DNA from: JAFGPL01 sp963781805
GTDB taxonomy: Bacteria > Bacteroidota > Bacteroidia > Bacteroidales > UBA10428
Direction of reading: 5' to 3'
NCBI GenBank assembly: GCA_963781805.1
Contig: CAWAHF010000004.1
Coordinates: forward strand, 3,410,001-3,474,000
Length of the DNA: 64,000 bases
Below the pieces are notes generated by a model. The model was not told the origin of the DNA and made no database searches. It saw nothing but the letters and a program-made list of their open reading frames with translations. Below, piece after piece: positions 18,287-33,200 of the stretch. The position numbers were made by a program, and so were the translations under genes. The stretch's first letter is position 1. The number at the start of each line of letters is the position of its first letter.

Positions 18287-21200
18287 TTGGGTATCAGAAA
18301 ATTCATAAAATACCTGCTGGCCGGGATGGTTTTACTGTCCTCGGGTTCTTCATTTGCTGCTTCATATACTTCTGTTGTATCAGGAAATTTTAATAATCCT
18401 GCCACATGGGGGACAACTTCTGCACCACACGCAAATGACACAGCAACAATCCAGGCTGGCTATACAGTTACTCTCTCAATTGCCGATACAGTTAATGTCA
18501 TTAATATCTACGGTACATTACAGTGGGGTGGCGGATTTAATCTGATAATTAATTCAGGAGGAATAAATGTATATGGTGGAGGAAATTTAAATGGAGACGT
18601 TGTAAATGCCTTTATTATATTTAATCAAAATAATAAGAATAATTATATTCAAAATGCAGGAAACTTTGAAATCTATAATATTCTTGTAGGAGGTTCATCA
18701 TCGAAGATAAATATAACAGGTAATTCTCCAATAAATATAACTAATTATTTACTCATTTCGTCAAGTAGCCTGAAGGATACAGTAATTTGCGAAAACACAG
18801 GCAGTATATCCATTAATTCCAGAGTAACCTTTGATAATGATTCATGTCAGGTTATACTAAGAAATGGTTGTAATATGTTAATTGGAAATGATTTAAGAAT
18901 TAACAATAGTTCGGATATTAATAATTCATTTAAAGTTGAATCAGGTGGTTCTTTAACTATTAACGGAAACATTAATTTCAATGGCTCTTATTTTAATATT
19001 TATAATTATGGTACACTGTCACAAATAGGCAATTTTCAAAGTGTTTCATCAAATAGGGTTTTATGCTATAACTATGCAAATGCAATCTGGAATTATAGCG
19101 GTTCTGCTTATGATTCCGATTTACGACTATATTGCAATAATACCAACAGTACTTTTAATTATAATAATAATGGAGATCAGAATGTATATACTCCACAAGA
19201 TGCTTATTGGAATTTAATTTTATCCAACTCTGGTGACAAGTATTTAAATGGCAACATCATTGTCAACAATGATCTAACAATCTCAGGATCTGTCAATCTT
19301 GATGTGGATAATACCAATAATTATCAGATAACATTAAGCGGTAACTGGAACAACTCAGCTAATTTTAAAGAGCAGCAAGGAACTGTTGTACTTAACGGAA
19401 ACGGTGACCAAACCATTACAAAAACAACAGGGGAAGGATTCTGGAATCTTTCTGTCAATAAATTATCTGGATCAGTAATATTTACCAGCATTGATACAGT
19501 TAAAAACAATTTGAACTTATATAACGGAAATATCAATACCGGAACATTTCAACTCGTCCTTTCAAATTCCAATCCTTCTAATCTGAATTATTATTCAGGC
19601 CATATCATTGGCAAGCTCGAAAGATACATTAATAGTACCTATCTTAATACTGATTATCTATTCCCAATTGGCAATGCAACAACATATAATCCTGTTATTC
19701 TGAATTTTTCGGACATTTCCAATGGGTATGTTTCTGCTGAATTCTTTTCTACTGATCCTGGTTCAACTGGTCTTCCAATTATTGAGGGAAGTACAACAAT
19801 TGTCAATCAGTTTAACAACGGTTATTGGAAACTTAAATCAGACGGAATATTTGCTTCAACTGATTATGATATTTCATTGACAGCCAATAGCTTTGATAAT
19901 TATGAGATCAATTCGTCAACACATGTCCTTGTCCGTCCATCCACAACAGGAGTATGGGATGATCCCATTTCTGGAACTCATGCAGATGCCACTTCAAATG
20001 TTGTATTCCGGAATAATATTTTAACCGGTATTTCTTCTACTGGAACAGAATATGGATTGGGTCATACCGATTGCGATATTTCTTTTAATGCCCATCCTTC
20101 AGACTTTTCGACATGTGCTGGAAGCACTGCCAGTTTTTCAGTAGATGTAACAGGAGCAGTATCCTGGCAATGGCAAAAGAATGGTACAAATTTGTCAAAT
20201 GGTGCGGATATTTCAGGGGCAACATTAGCCACTCTAAACATTTCTAATGTAGCAGCATCGGATGAGGGTAACTATGCTTGTCTGGTTACAACCTGTGCTA
20301 GTGCTCTAAGTAATAGTGCTAGCCTGAATATAAGTCAACCTTTTATCTCCTTGGGATTTTCATATGAAAGGACAATCACAATTTATGATTCTTATGTCAG
20401 TGGTGTTGAAGATTTGCTGAATTTTCCGGTTCTGATCTCACTCAATGATGGTGATTTTGCAGATACCACAAATGGAGGAAAAGTATTCAGTGCAAATGGC
20501 TATGATATAGCCTTTACCGATGCATCGGGATATAAACTTGATCATCAGATAGAATATTACAATCCTGCAACTGGAAAATATATTGCCTGGGTTCGGGTAC
20601 CCTTACTTTTTGCGAATCAAAATACTTACATTAAAATGTTGTATGGGAATCCACAGGTCACAATTAATCCTTCGGCTGAAACTGTGTGGAATGGAAATTA
20701 CATGGCTGTTTGGCATTTTAATAACAGCATAAGTGATGCAACATCGAATGGCAGGAATTTAACTGACCCCAATTCCAATACAGCAAATTTAACTTCAAGT
20801 ATAATAGGAGACGGCAGGGATTTAAATAATAACCCCGATAGACTTAGTAGTAGTGGCTTAGGCAGGTATTTAAGAATGCCTAATGGATTCCTTTCGGGAG
20901 TTACAAATTTTAGTTTCGAAGGTTGGGTTTATTTGGACAGGGATGATACTCAATGGGAAAGAATTTTCGATTTTGGGCAAGGTAATACTACTGATTATTT
21001 TTTCTTGTGTCCTTCAACTGCTGGTGGCTCTCCGTCAAGCACTGCTGCAAAAATTTTAGTTTCACCTTCAGTTGTAGAACAGGGTCCAACTATTGTTAAT
21101 CCTACTGCCAATACTGGCAGCTGGATTCATTGGTCAGTAGTTTTAGATGCTGTAGCAAATACAATGACAGTATATAGAAATGGCGTTTTCTATGGTAGTT

Positions 21201-24200
21201 CTGGCGGTGTTACTTTTGATCCACAAGATATTGAAGCAACAAATACCAATTATTTAGGTAGATCCCAATGGGCTCCGGATCACTATATCGATGCTAAATT
21301 CGACGAATTTAGAATGTCAACTACAGCTCGCACTGCTGGCTGGATTGCTACTTCCTATAACAACCAAAACTCTCCTTCCACATTTTGCTTCGTCTCTTCC
21401 GCATCTCCTCACTCGGAGTACAATGGTTTTGAGGCATGTCAGTACAACAACACAACATATTCTATTCCTGATTTATTTGATAGTTATGAATGGGTAATAG
21501 AAGGAGATGGAGATATTATTGGAGTAAGTGATAGTAATTCTGTAACCGTTCGCTGGAACAGCGATGCTAATGATTCAATAAAACTAAAAGTTACGGACAA
21601 TTCATCCTGTACCGATTCTTCGTTGAATTATGGAGTTACAGTGTTAGATGCACCTAATCCGGATATTCAGGGAGATACTTTAATTTGCCCAGGCGAAGGC
21701 ACAAATAAAATTTACAAAGTTACTCCTGTTGCGGACAATTCCTATGTATGGTCAGTTAAGGGTGGTAATATTCCAGGAGATGTAGATCTTGATTCAGTAA
21801 TAGTTAATCTCATCAATGAAAACGATACGATAATTATTGCACAAACCAACGCTACGGGATGCACCTGGTACGATTCATTGGCGGTATGGGTGGGGGATAC
21901 AACCAAACCAGAAATCACCTGCAAGGATACAACCATTTATCTCAACAGTTCAGGCCAGTTTACCATTGATTCCAATTTTGTTTATTCCAATATTACCGAA
22001 GCCTGCGGTATTGACTCCGTAGTGCCTTCAAGGTACCTGTTTGATTGCGCTGATGTCGGGACCCCGTCAAGCATCAATGTTACTGCTTACGACCTTTCGG
22101 GTAATACCCGTACCTGTCCTGCTGTGGTTACCGCGATGGATACCATTACACCGGTTATCACCTGCAAGGATACAACCATTTATCTCAACAGTTCAGGTCA
22201 GTTTACTATCGATTCCAGCTTTGTTTATTCCAATATTACCGAGGCCTGTGGTATCGACTCCGTGGTGCCTGAAAGATACTTCTTTGATTGTGCCGATGTC
22301 GGGACCCCGGCAAGCATCAATGTTACTGCGTACGACCTTTCGGGTAATACCCGTACCTGTCCTGCTATGGTTACCGCAATGGATACCATTACACCGGTTA
22401 TCACCTGTAAGGATACAACCATTTATCTGAACAGTTCAGGTCAGTTTACTATTGATTCCAGTTTTGTTTATTCCAATATTACCGAAGCTTGCAGTATCGA
22501 CTCCGTGGTGACTGAAAGATACTTCTTTGATTGTGCCGATGTCGGTACACCGGCCAGCATTAATGTCACTGCGTACGACCTTTCAGGTAATACACGTACC
22601 TGCACTGCAGTGGTTAGCGTGCTGGATACCATTACACCGGTCATTACCTGCAAGGATACTACCATTTATCTCAACAGCTCGGGTCAGTTTACCATTGATT
22701 CCAGTTTTTTTTATTCCAATATTACCGAAGCTTGCAGTATCGACTCCGTGGTGACTGAAAGATACTTCTTTGATTGTGCCGATGTCGGTACACCGGCCAG
22801 CATTAATGTCACTGCGTACGACCTTTCAGGTAATACACGTACCTGCACTGCAGTGGTTAGCGTGCTGGATACCATTACACCGGTCATTACCTGCAAGGAT
22901 ACTACCATTTATCTCAACAGCTCGGGTCAGTTTACCATTGATTCCAGTTTTGTATACAGCAATGTGGTTGAGGCCTGTGGCATTGATTCTATAGTCCCAA
23001 CCAGAACACTGTTTGACTGTGCTGATGTCGGAAGCCCTGTAAATATCAATATTACTGCTTATGATATCTGGAATAACAGCTATGCCTGTTCCGCTGCTGT
23101 TACTGTTATAGATACCATTACACCGGTTTTAACCTGTAAGGATACAACCATTTATCTCAACAGTTCTGGTCAGTTTACCATTGATTCCAGTTTTGTATAC
23201 AACAATGTGATTGAGGCCTGTGGCATCGATTCTATTGTGCCTGCCAGAACGCTTTTTGACTGCGCTGATGTCGGAAGCCCTGTAAATATCAATATTACTG
23301 CTTATGACTTATCCGGCAATACTTATGTTTGTTCTGCCGATGTGACTGTTCTTGATACCATTAGACCGGTTTTAACCTGTAAGGATACCACTATCTATCT
23401 GAATAGCTCCGGTCAGTTTACCATTGATTCCAGTTTTGTCTACAGCAATGTGGTTGAGGCCTGTGGCATCGATTCTATTGTGCCTGCCAGAACACTTTTT
23501 GACTGCGCTGATGTCGGAAGCCTTGTAAATATCAATGTTACTGCTTATGACTTATCCGGCAATACTTATGTTTGTTCTGCCGATGTGACTGTTCTTGATA
23601 CCATCAGCCCGGTTTTAACCTGTAAGGATACAACCATTTATCTCAACAGTTCTGGTCAGTTTACCATTGATTCCAGTTTTGTATACAACAATGTGATTGA
23701 GGCCTGTGGCATTGATTCCATAGTCCCGGCCAGAACACTGTTTGACTGTGCTGATGTCGGAAGCCCTGTAAATATCAATATTACTGCTTATGATATCTGG
23801 AATAACAGCTATGCCTGTTCCGCTGCTGTTACTGTTATAGATACCATTACACCGGTTTTAACCTGTAAGGATACAACCATTTATCTCAACAGTTCTGGTC
23901 AGTTTACTATCGATTCCAGCTTTGTTTATTCCAATATTACCGAGGCCTGCGGTATCGACTCCGTGGTGCCTGAAAGATACTTCTTTGATTGTACCGATGT
24001 CGGTACACCGGCCAGCATTATTGTCACTGCTTACGACCTTTCGGGTAATACCCGTACCTGTCCTGCTGTGGTTAGCGTGCTGGATACCATTACACCGGTT
24101 ATCACCTGTAAGGATACAACCATTTATCTGAACAGTTCAGGTCAGTTTACTATCGATTCCAGCTTTGTTTATTCCAATATTACCGAGGCCTGCGGTATCG

Positions 24201-27200
24201 ACTCCGTGGTGCCTGAAAGATACTTCTTTGATTGTGCCGATGTCGGTACACCGGCCAGCATCAATGTCACTGCTTACGACCTTTCGGGTAATACCCGTAC
24301 CTGTCCTGCTGTGGTTAGTGTGCTGGATACCATTGCACCGGTCATTACCTGCAAGGATACAACCATTTATCTCAACAGTTCTGGTCAGTTTACCATTGAT
24401 TCCAGTTTTGTTTATTCCAATATTACCGAGGCCTGCGGTATCGACTCCGTGGTGCCTGAAAGATACTTCTTTGATTGTGCCGATGTCGGTACACCGGCCA
24501 GCATCAATGTCACTGCTTACGACCTTTCGGGTAATACCCGTACCTGTCCTACTGTGGTTAGCGTGCTGGATACCATTGCACCGGTCATTACCTGCAAGGA
24601 TACAACCATTTATCTCAACAGTTCTGGTCAGTTTACCATTGATTCCAGTTTTGTATACAACAATGTGATTGAGGCCTGCGGCATCGATTCTATTGTGCCT
24701 GCCAGAACGCTTTTTGACTGCGCTGATGTCGGAAGCCCTGTAAATATCAATATTACTGCTTATGACTTATCCGGCAATACTTATGTTTGTTCTGCCGATG
24801 TGACTGTTCTTGATACCATCAGCCCGGTTTTAACCTGTAAGGATACAACCATTTATCTCAACAGTTCTGGTCAGTTTACCATTGATTCCAGTTTTGTATA
24901 CAACAATGTGATTGAGGCCTGTGGCATTGATTCCATAGTCCCGGCCAGAACACTGTTTGACTGTGCTGATGTCGGAAGCCCTGTAAATATCAATATTACT
25001 GCTTATGATATCTGGAATAACAGCTATGCCTGTTCCGCTGCTGTTACTGTTATAGATACCATTACACCGGTTTTAACCTGTAAGGATACAACCATTTATC
25101 TCAACAGTTCTGGTCAGTTTACTATCGATTCCAGCTTTGTTTATTCCAATATTACCGAGGCCTGCGGTATCGACTCCGTGGTGCCTGAAAGATACTTCTT
25201 TGATTGTACCGATGTCGGTACACCGGCCAGCATTAATGTCACTGCTTACGACCTTTCGGGTAATACCCGTACCTGTCCTGCTGTGGTTAGCGTGCTGGAT
25301 ACCATTGCACCGGTCATCACCTGCAAGGATACAACCATTTATCTCAACAGTTCTGGTCAGTTTACCATTGATTCCAGTTTTGTATACAACAATGTGATTG
25401 AGGCCTGCGGCATCGATTCTATTGTGCCTGCCAGAACGCTTTTTGACTGCGCTGATGTCGGAAGCCATGTAAATATCAATATTACTGCTTATGACTTATC
25501 CGGCAATACTTATGTTTGTTCTGCCGATGTGACTGTTCTTGATACCATCAGCCCGGTTTTAACCTGTAAGGATACAACCATTTATCTCAACAGTTCTGGT
25601 CAGTTTACCATTGATTCCAGTTTTGTATACAACAATGTGATTGAGGCCTGTGGCATTGATTCCATAGTCCCGGCCAGAACACTGTTTGACTGTGCTGATG
25701 TCGGAAGCCCTGTAAATATCAATATTACTGCTTATGATATCTGGAATAACAGCTATGCCTGTTCCGCTGCTGTTACTGTTATAGATACCATTACACCGGT
25801 TTTAACCTGTAAGGATACAACCATTTATCTGAACAGTTCAGGTCAGTTTACTATCGATTCCAGCTTTGTTTATTCCAATATTACCGAGGCCTGCGGTATC
25901 GACTCCGTGGTGCCTGAAAGATACTTCTTTGATTGTACCGATGTCGGTACACCGGCCAGCATTAATGTCACTGCTTACGACCTTTCGGGTAATACCCGTA
26001 CCTGTCCTGCTGTGGTTAGCGTGCTGGATACCATTACACCGCTTATCACCTGCAAGGATACAACCATTTATCTCAACAGTTCTGGTCAGTTTACCATTGA
26101 TTCCAGTTTTGTATACAACAATGTGATTGAGGCCTGTGGCATCGATTCTATTGTGCCTGCCAGAACGCTTTTTGACTGCGCTGATGTCGGAAGCCCTGTA
26201 AATATCAATATTACTGCTTATGACTTATCCGGCAATACTTATGTTTGTTCTGCCGATGTGACTGTTCTTGATACCATCAGCCCAGTTTTAACCTGTAAGG
26301 ATACAACCATTTATCTCAACAGTTCTGGTCAGTTTACCATTGATTCCAGTTTTGTATACAACAATGTGATTGAGGCCTGTGGCATTGATTCCATAGTCCC
26401 GGCCAGAACACTGTTTGACTGTGCTGATGTCGGAAGCCCTGTAAATATCAATATTACTGCTTATGATATCTGGAATAACAGCTATGCCTGTTCCGCTGCT
26501 GTTACTGTTATAGATACCATTACACCGGTTTTAACCTGTAAGGATACAACCATTTATCTGAACAGTTCAGGTCAGTTTACTATCGATTCCAGCTTTGTTT
26601 ATTCCAATATTACCGAGGCCTGCGGTATCGACTCCGTGGTGCCTGAAAGATACTTCTTTGATTGTGCCGATGTCGGTACACCGGCCAGCATTAATGTCAC
26701 TGCTTACGACCTTTCGGGTAATACCCGTACCTGTCCTGCTGTGGTTAGCGTGCTGGATACCATTACACCGGTTATCACCTGTAAGGATACAACCATTTAT
26801 CTGAACAGTTCAGGTCAGTTTACTATCGATTCCAGCTTTGTTTATTCCAATATTACCGAGGCCTGCGGTATCGACTCCGTGGTGCCTGAAAGATACTTCT
26901 TTGATTGTACCGATGTCGGTACACCGGCCAGCATTAATGTCACTGCTTACGACCTTTCGGGTAATACCCGTACCTGTCCTGCTGTGGTTAGCGTGCTGGA
27001 TACCATTACACCGCTTATCACCTGCAAGGATACAACCATTTATCTCAACAGTTCTGGTCAGTTTACCATTGATTCCAGTTTTGTATACAACAATGTGATT
27101 GAGGCCTGTGGCATCGATTCTATTGTGCCTGCCAGAACGCTTTTTGACTGCGCTGATGTCGGAAGCCCTGTAAATATCAATATTACTGCTTATGACTTAT

Positions 27201-30200
27201 CCGGCAATACTTATGTTTGTTCTGCCGATGTGACTGTTCTTGATACCATTAGACCGGTTTTAACCTGTAAGGATACCACTATCTATCTGAATAGCTCCGG
27301 TCAGTTTACCATTGATTCCAGTTTTGTCTACAGCAATGTGGTTGAGGCCTGTGGCATTGATTCCATAGTCCCGGCCAGAACACTGTTTGACTGTGCTGAT
27401 GTCGGAAGTCCAGTAAATATCAATGTCTCCGCTTATGATATCTGGAATAACAGCTTCACCTGTTCCGCTGCTATTAATGTTATTGATACCATCAGTCCGG
27501 TTTTGACCTGTAAGGATACCACTATCTATCTCAACAGCTCGGGAAAGTTCACTATAGATTCAAGCTTTGTGTATAGTGGCTTATCTGAGGCTTGCGGTAC
27601 AGACTCAATTGTAGCTGGAAGGTACATATTTGATTGTGCTGATATGGTCAGTCCTGTAAATATTACTGTTACAGCATATGATATTTGGGGTAATAGCTCA
27701 TCATGCATAGCATCTGTTACAGTAATAGATACTTTAAATCCAACAGTCATCTGTAAAAACATAAATGTCTTTCTTGATGACACAACAGGACTCGTTTCAA
27801 TAACTCCGGCTGATATTGATAACGGAACTTTTGATAACTGTTCGATTGCTACCTTAACCATCAGCAAATCGGTATTTAATTCAACCAATCTGGGGGATAA
27901 TAATGTAACATTGATCGCTAAGGATATTGCAGGGAATATAGATTCCTGTATTGCTGTTGTAACAGTTTATTATGAGACTACACCCGTAGTTACTATTGAT
28001 CCCGTAAGTGATACCATTTGCAATGGGGATGCATTTTCAATAAATATTTCATGTAACATCGACAGCACATCTTACTCGTGGACTGTTTCAGCTTTTGATG
28101 ATATTATTGGTGAATCTTCTAGTACAAGCGTGGTTAACGATTTTACTTTATCTCAAAATCTTACAAATCTGAGTGATTCCGTTCTTAAAGTGATATATAC
28201 TTTATCACCAGTTCTTTATGATTTGACAAGTTTACCGGATACATCCATTGAAATATGGGTTGAGCCATTCCCTCAGCTTGAGGCATATATAGATGATACT
28301 GTTTTCTGTGATTCTTCAGAAATTTCCATATCCGTTGATGACTTAAACGGTACTGTTTTTGGTGATAAAGTGTATTCACTAATCACAAACGATGCAAATG
28401 GTTTTATTAGCGGATATCAGACACCAGGTGAATATCCGGCAGGTACCAGTATTACAGATACTCTCATCAATCATTCCAGTACAGTCCAATCCTTAACGTA
28501 TCAGCTCAAGCCAAGGATTAAGAATCCCTTTACGGGAACTTTTTATTGTGATAAAAATAATGATACAATTATCACACTATATATCAATCCAACACCGAGA
28601 CTGAGTGTTTCGGTTCCCGATACCATCTTCTGTGATTCTTCCGAAGTAACTATAACTGTCAATGATTTATTGCTCGGTGTACAGGGTACAAAGGTTTACC
28701 AGCTCACAACCTCTAATGCCGGCGGTAATGTGCTTGGTGTTCAAACTTCGGGTGAGTATGCCGCAGGTCTGGATATCACCGATACCCTTGTCAACCTTAC
28801 AAACCAGTTTCAGGTAGTTACTTACAACTTTAAAGCAAAAATCAGGGATGACCGCAATGGTACCGTCTACTGTGACCAGGGTGGAGATACAACCATCACA
28901 CTTTATATTAACCCGACACCAAGACTTAACGTATCTGTACCGGATACCATCTTCTGCGACTCTTCCGAAGTCAATATTACTGTGAATGATGGGTTACTGG
29001 GGGTTCAGGGGAATAAGGTTTACCAGCTTACCACTACCAATGCAGGTGGTAATGTACTTGGGGTTCAGTCTTCGGGTGAATATGCTTCAGGTACCGATAT
29101 CACTGATACCCTCGTGAATCTGACCAACCAGGTACAGGCTATTACTTATAACTACAAGGCCCGGATTAAAGATCCACGCGGTGATGACCCCTTCGAGTTC
29201 TGCAGCCAGGGCGGTGATACAACCATTACCATTTATGTTAACCCGACACCGATGCTCAGTGTGTCTGTACCCGATACCATCTTCTGCGACTCTTCCGAAG
29301 TAATCATTACTGTGAATGACGGGTTACTGGGGGTTCAGGGGAATAAGGTTTACCAGCTTACCACTACCAATGCAGGAGGTAATGTAATCGGGGTACAGGC
29401 TTCAGGGGAATATGCTGCAGGTACCGATATTACCGATACCCTCGTGAACCTGACCAACCAGGTACAGGTAGTAAGCTATAACTTCAAAGCCCGAATCAGG
29501 GATGACCGCAATGGTACCGTCTACTGTAACCAGGGTGAAGATACAACCATCATAATTTATATTAACCCAACCCCAAGGCTCAGCGTGTCTGTACCCGATA
29601 CCATCTTCTGTGACTCTTCCGAAGTAACCATTACGGTGAATGATGAGTTACTGGGTGTTCAGGGTACAAAGGTCTATGAACTTAGCACCACCGATGCAGG
29701 CGGTAATGTACTTGGGGTTCAGGCTTCGGGTGAATATGCTTCAGGTACCGATATCACTGATACTCTTGTTAACCTGACCAACCAGGTACAGGTAGTTACT
29801 TACAACTTTAAAGCAAAAATCAGGGATGACCGCAATGGTACCGTCTACTGTGACCAGGGTGGAGATACAACCATCACACTTTATATTAACCCGACACCAA
29901 GACTTAACGTATCTGTACCGGATACCATCTTCTGCGACTCTTCCGAAGTCAATATTACTGTGAATGACGGATTACTGGGGGTTCAGGGGAATAAGGTTTA
30001 CCAGCTTACCACTACCAATGCAGGAGGTAATGTACTTGGGGTTCAGGCTTCGGGTGAATATGCTGCAGGTACCGATATCACTGATACTCTTGTTAACCTG
30101 ACCAACCAGGTACAGGTAGTTACTTACAACTTTAAAGCAAAAATCAGGGATGACCGCAATGGTACCGTCTACTGTGACCAGGGTGGAGATACAACCATCA

Positions 30201-33200
30201 CACTTTATATTAACCCGACACCAAGACTTAACGTATCTGTACCGGATACCATCTTCTGCGACTCTTCCGAAGTCAATATTACTGTGAATGACGGATTACT
30301 GGGGGTTCAGGGGAATAAGGTTTACCAGCTTACCACTACCAATGCAGGAGGTAATGTACTTGGGGTTCAGGCTTCGGGTGAATATGCTGCAGGTACCGAT
30401 ATCACTGATACTCTTGTTAACCTGACCAACCAGGTACAGGTAGTTACTTACAACTTTAAAGCAAGAATCAGGGATGACCGCAATGGTACCGTCTACTGTG
30501 ACCAGGGTGGAGATACAACCATCACACTTTATATTAACCCGACTCCAAGACTCACGGTTTCTGTACCGGATACCATCTTCTGCGACTCTTCCGAAGTAAT
30601 CATTACTGTGAATGACGGGTTACTGGGTGTTCAGGGTACAAAGGTCTATGAACTTAGCACCACCGATGCAGGCGGTAATGTACTTGGGGTTCAGGCTTCG
30701 GGTGAATATGCTTCAGGTACCGATATTACCGATACCCTTGTCAACCTTACAAACCAGTTTCAGGTAGTTACTTACAACTTTAAAGCAAAAATCAGGGATG
30801 ACCGCAATGGCACCGTTTACTGTGACCAGGGTGGAGATACAACCATCATAATTTATATTAACCCAACCCCAAGGCTCAGCGTGTCTGTACCCGATACCAT
30901 CTTCTGCGACTCTTCCGAAGTAACCATTACGGTGAATGATGAGTTACTGGGTGTTCAGGGTACAAAGGTCTATGAACTTAGCACCACCGATGCAGGCGGT
31001 AATGTACTTGGGGTTCAGGCTTCGGGTGAATATGCTTCAGGTACCGATATCACTGATACTCTTGTTAACCTGACCAACCAGGTACAGGTAGTTACTTACA
31101 ACTTTAAAGCAAAAATCAGGGATGACCGCAATGGTACCGTCTACTGTGACCAGGGTGGAGATACAACCATCACACTTTATATTAACCCGACACCAAGACT
31201 TAACGTATCTGTACCGGATACCATCTTCTGCGACTCTTCCGAAGTCAATATTACTGTGAATGACGGATTACTGGGGGTTCAGGGGAATAAGGTTTACCAG
31301 CTTACCACTACCAATGCAGGAGGTAATGTACTCGGTGTTCAGTCTTCGGGTGAATATGCTGCAGGTACCGATATCACCGATACCCTCGTGAACCTGACCA
31401 ACCAGGTACAGACTGTAACCTATAACTTCAAGGCCCGGATTAAAGATCCACGCGGGGATAACCCCTTCGAGTTCTGCAGCCAGGGCGGTGATACAACCAT
31501 TACCATTTATGTCAACCCGACTCCAAGGCTCAGCGTGTCTGTCCCGGATACCATCTTCTGCGACTCTTCCGAAGTAATCATTACTGTGAATGACGGATTA
31601 CTGGGGGTTCAGGGGAATAAGGTTTACCAGCTTACCACTACCAATGCAGGAGGTAATGTACTTGGGGTTCAGGCTTCGGGTGAATATGCTGCAGGTACCG
31701 ATATCACTGATACTCTTGTTAACCTGACCAACCAGGTACAGGTAGTTACTTACAACTTTAAAGCAAGAATCAGGGATGACCGCAATGGTACCGTCTACTG
31801 TGACCAGGGTGGAGATACAACCATCACACTTTATATTAACCCGACTCCAAGACTCACGGTTTCTGTCCCGGATACCATCTTCTGCGACTCTTCCGAAGTC
31901 AATATTACGGTGAATGACGGGTTACTGGGTGTCCAGGGGAATAAAGTCTACCAGCTCACCACCACCAATGCCGGCGGTAATGTACTTGGGGTTCAGGCTT
32001 CAGGTGAATATGCTGCAGGTGCCGATATCACCGATACCCTCGTGAACCTGACCAACCAGGTACAGACTGTAACCTATAACTTCAAGGCCCGGATTAAAGA
32101 TCCACGCGGGGATAACCCCTTCGAGTTCTGCAGCCAGGGCGGTGATACAACCATTACCATTTATGTCAACCCGACTCCAAGGCTCAGCGTGTCTGTCCCG
32201 GATACCATCTTCTGCGACTCTTCCGAAGTAACCATTACGGTGAATGATAATTTACTGAGTGTTCAGGGTGCCAAGGTCTATGAACTTACCACCACCGATG
32301 CAGGCGGGAATGTACTCGGTATTCAGGCTTCGGGTGAATATGCTTCAGGTACCGATATTACCGATACCCTTGTCAACCTTACAAACCAGGTTCAGGTAGT
32401 TACTTACAACTTTAAGGCAAGAATCAGGGATGACCGAAATGGTACCGTTTACTGTGACCAGGGTGGAGATACAACCATCACACTTTATATTAACCCGACT
32501 CCAAGACTCACGGTTTCTGTACCGGATACCATCTTCTGTGACTCTTCCGAAGTCAATATTACGGTGAATGACGGGTTACTGGGTGTCCAGGGGAATAAAG
32601 TCTACCAGCTCACCACCACCAATGCCGGCGGTAATGTACTCGGTGTTCAGGCTTCAGGTGAATATGCTGCAGGTACCGATATCACCGATACCTTCGTGAA
32701 CCTGACCAACCAGGTACAGACTGTAACCTATAACTTCAAGGCCCGGATTAAAGATCCACGCGGGGATAACCCCTTCGAATTCTGCAGCCAGGGCGGTGAT
32801 ACAACCATTACTATCTATGTTAATCCGACCCCAAGATTAAGTGTGTCTGTACCCGATACCATCTTCTGTGACTCTTCCGAAGTAACCATCACGGTGAATG
32901 ATGAGTTACTGGGTGTTCAGGGTACAAAGGTCTATGAACTTACCACCACCGATGCAGGCGGTAATGTACTCGGTGTTCAGTCTTCGGGTGAATATGCTGC
33001 AGGTACCGATATCACCGATACCCTTGTCAACCTTACAAACCAGTTTCAGGTAGTTACTTACAACTTTAAAGCAAAAATCAGGGATGACCGCAATGGCACC
33101 GTTTACTGTGACCAGGGTGGAGATACAACCATCACACTTTATATTAACCCGACACCAAGACTTAACGTATCTGTACCGGATACCATCTTCTGCGACTCTT

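Noticed and set aside
25073..25468. Minus-strand open frame of 131 codons inside the HYR array, and similar plus-strand frames recurring every 243 bp
   Set aside because: The unit length is a multiple of three, so any frame open in one unit stays open in the next. These are shadows of the adhesin frame.
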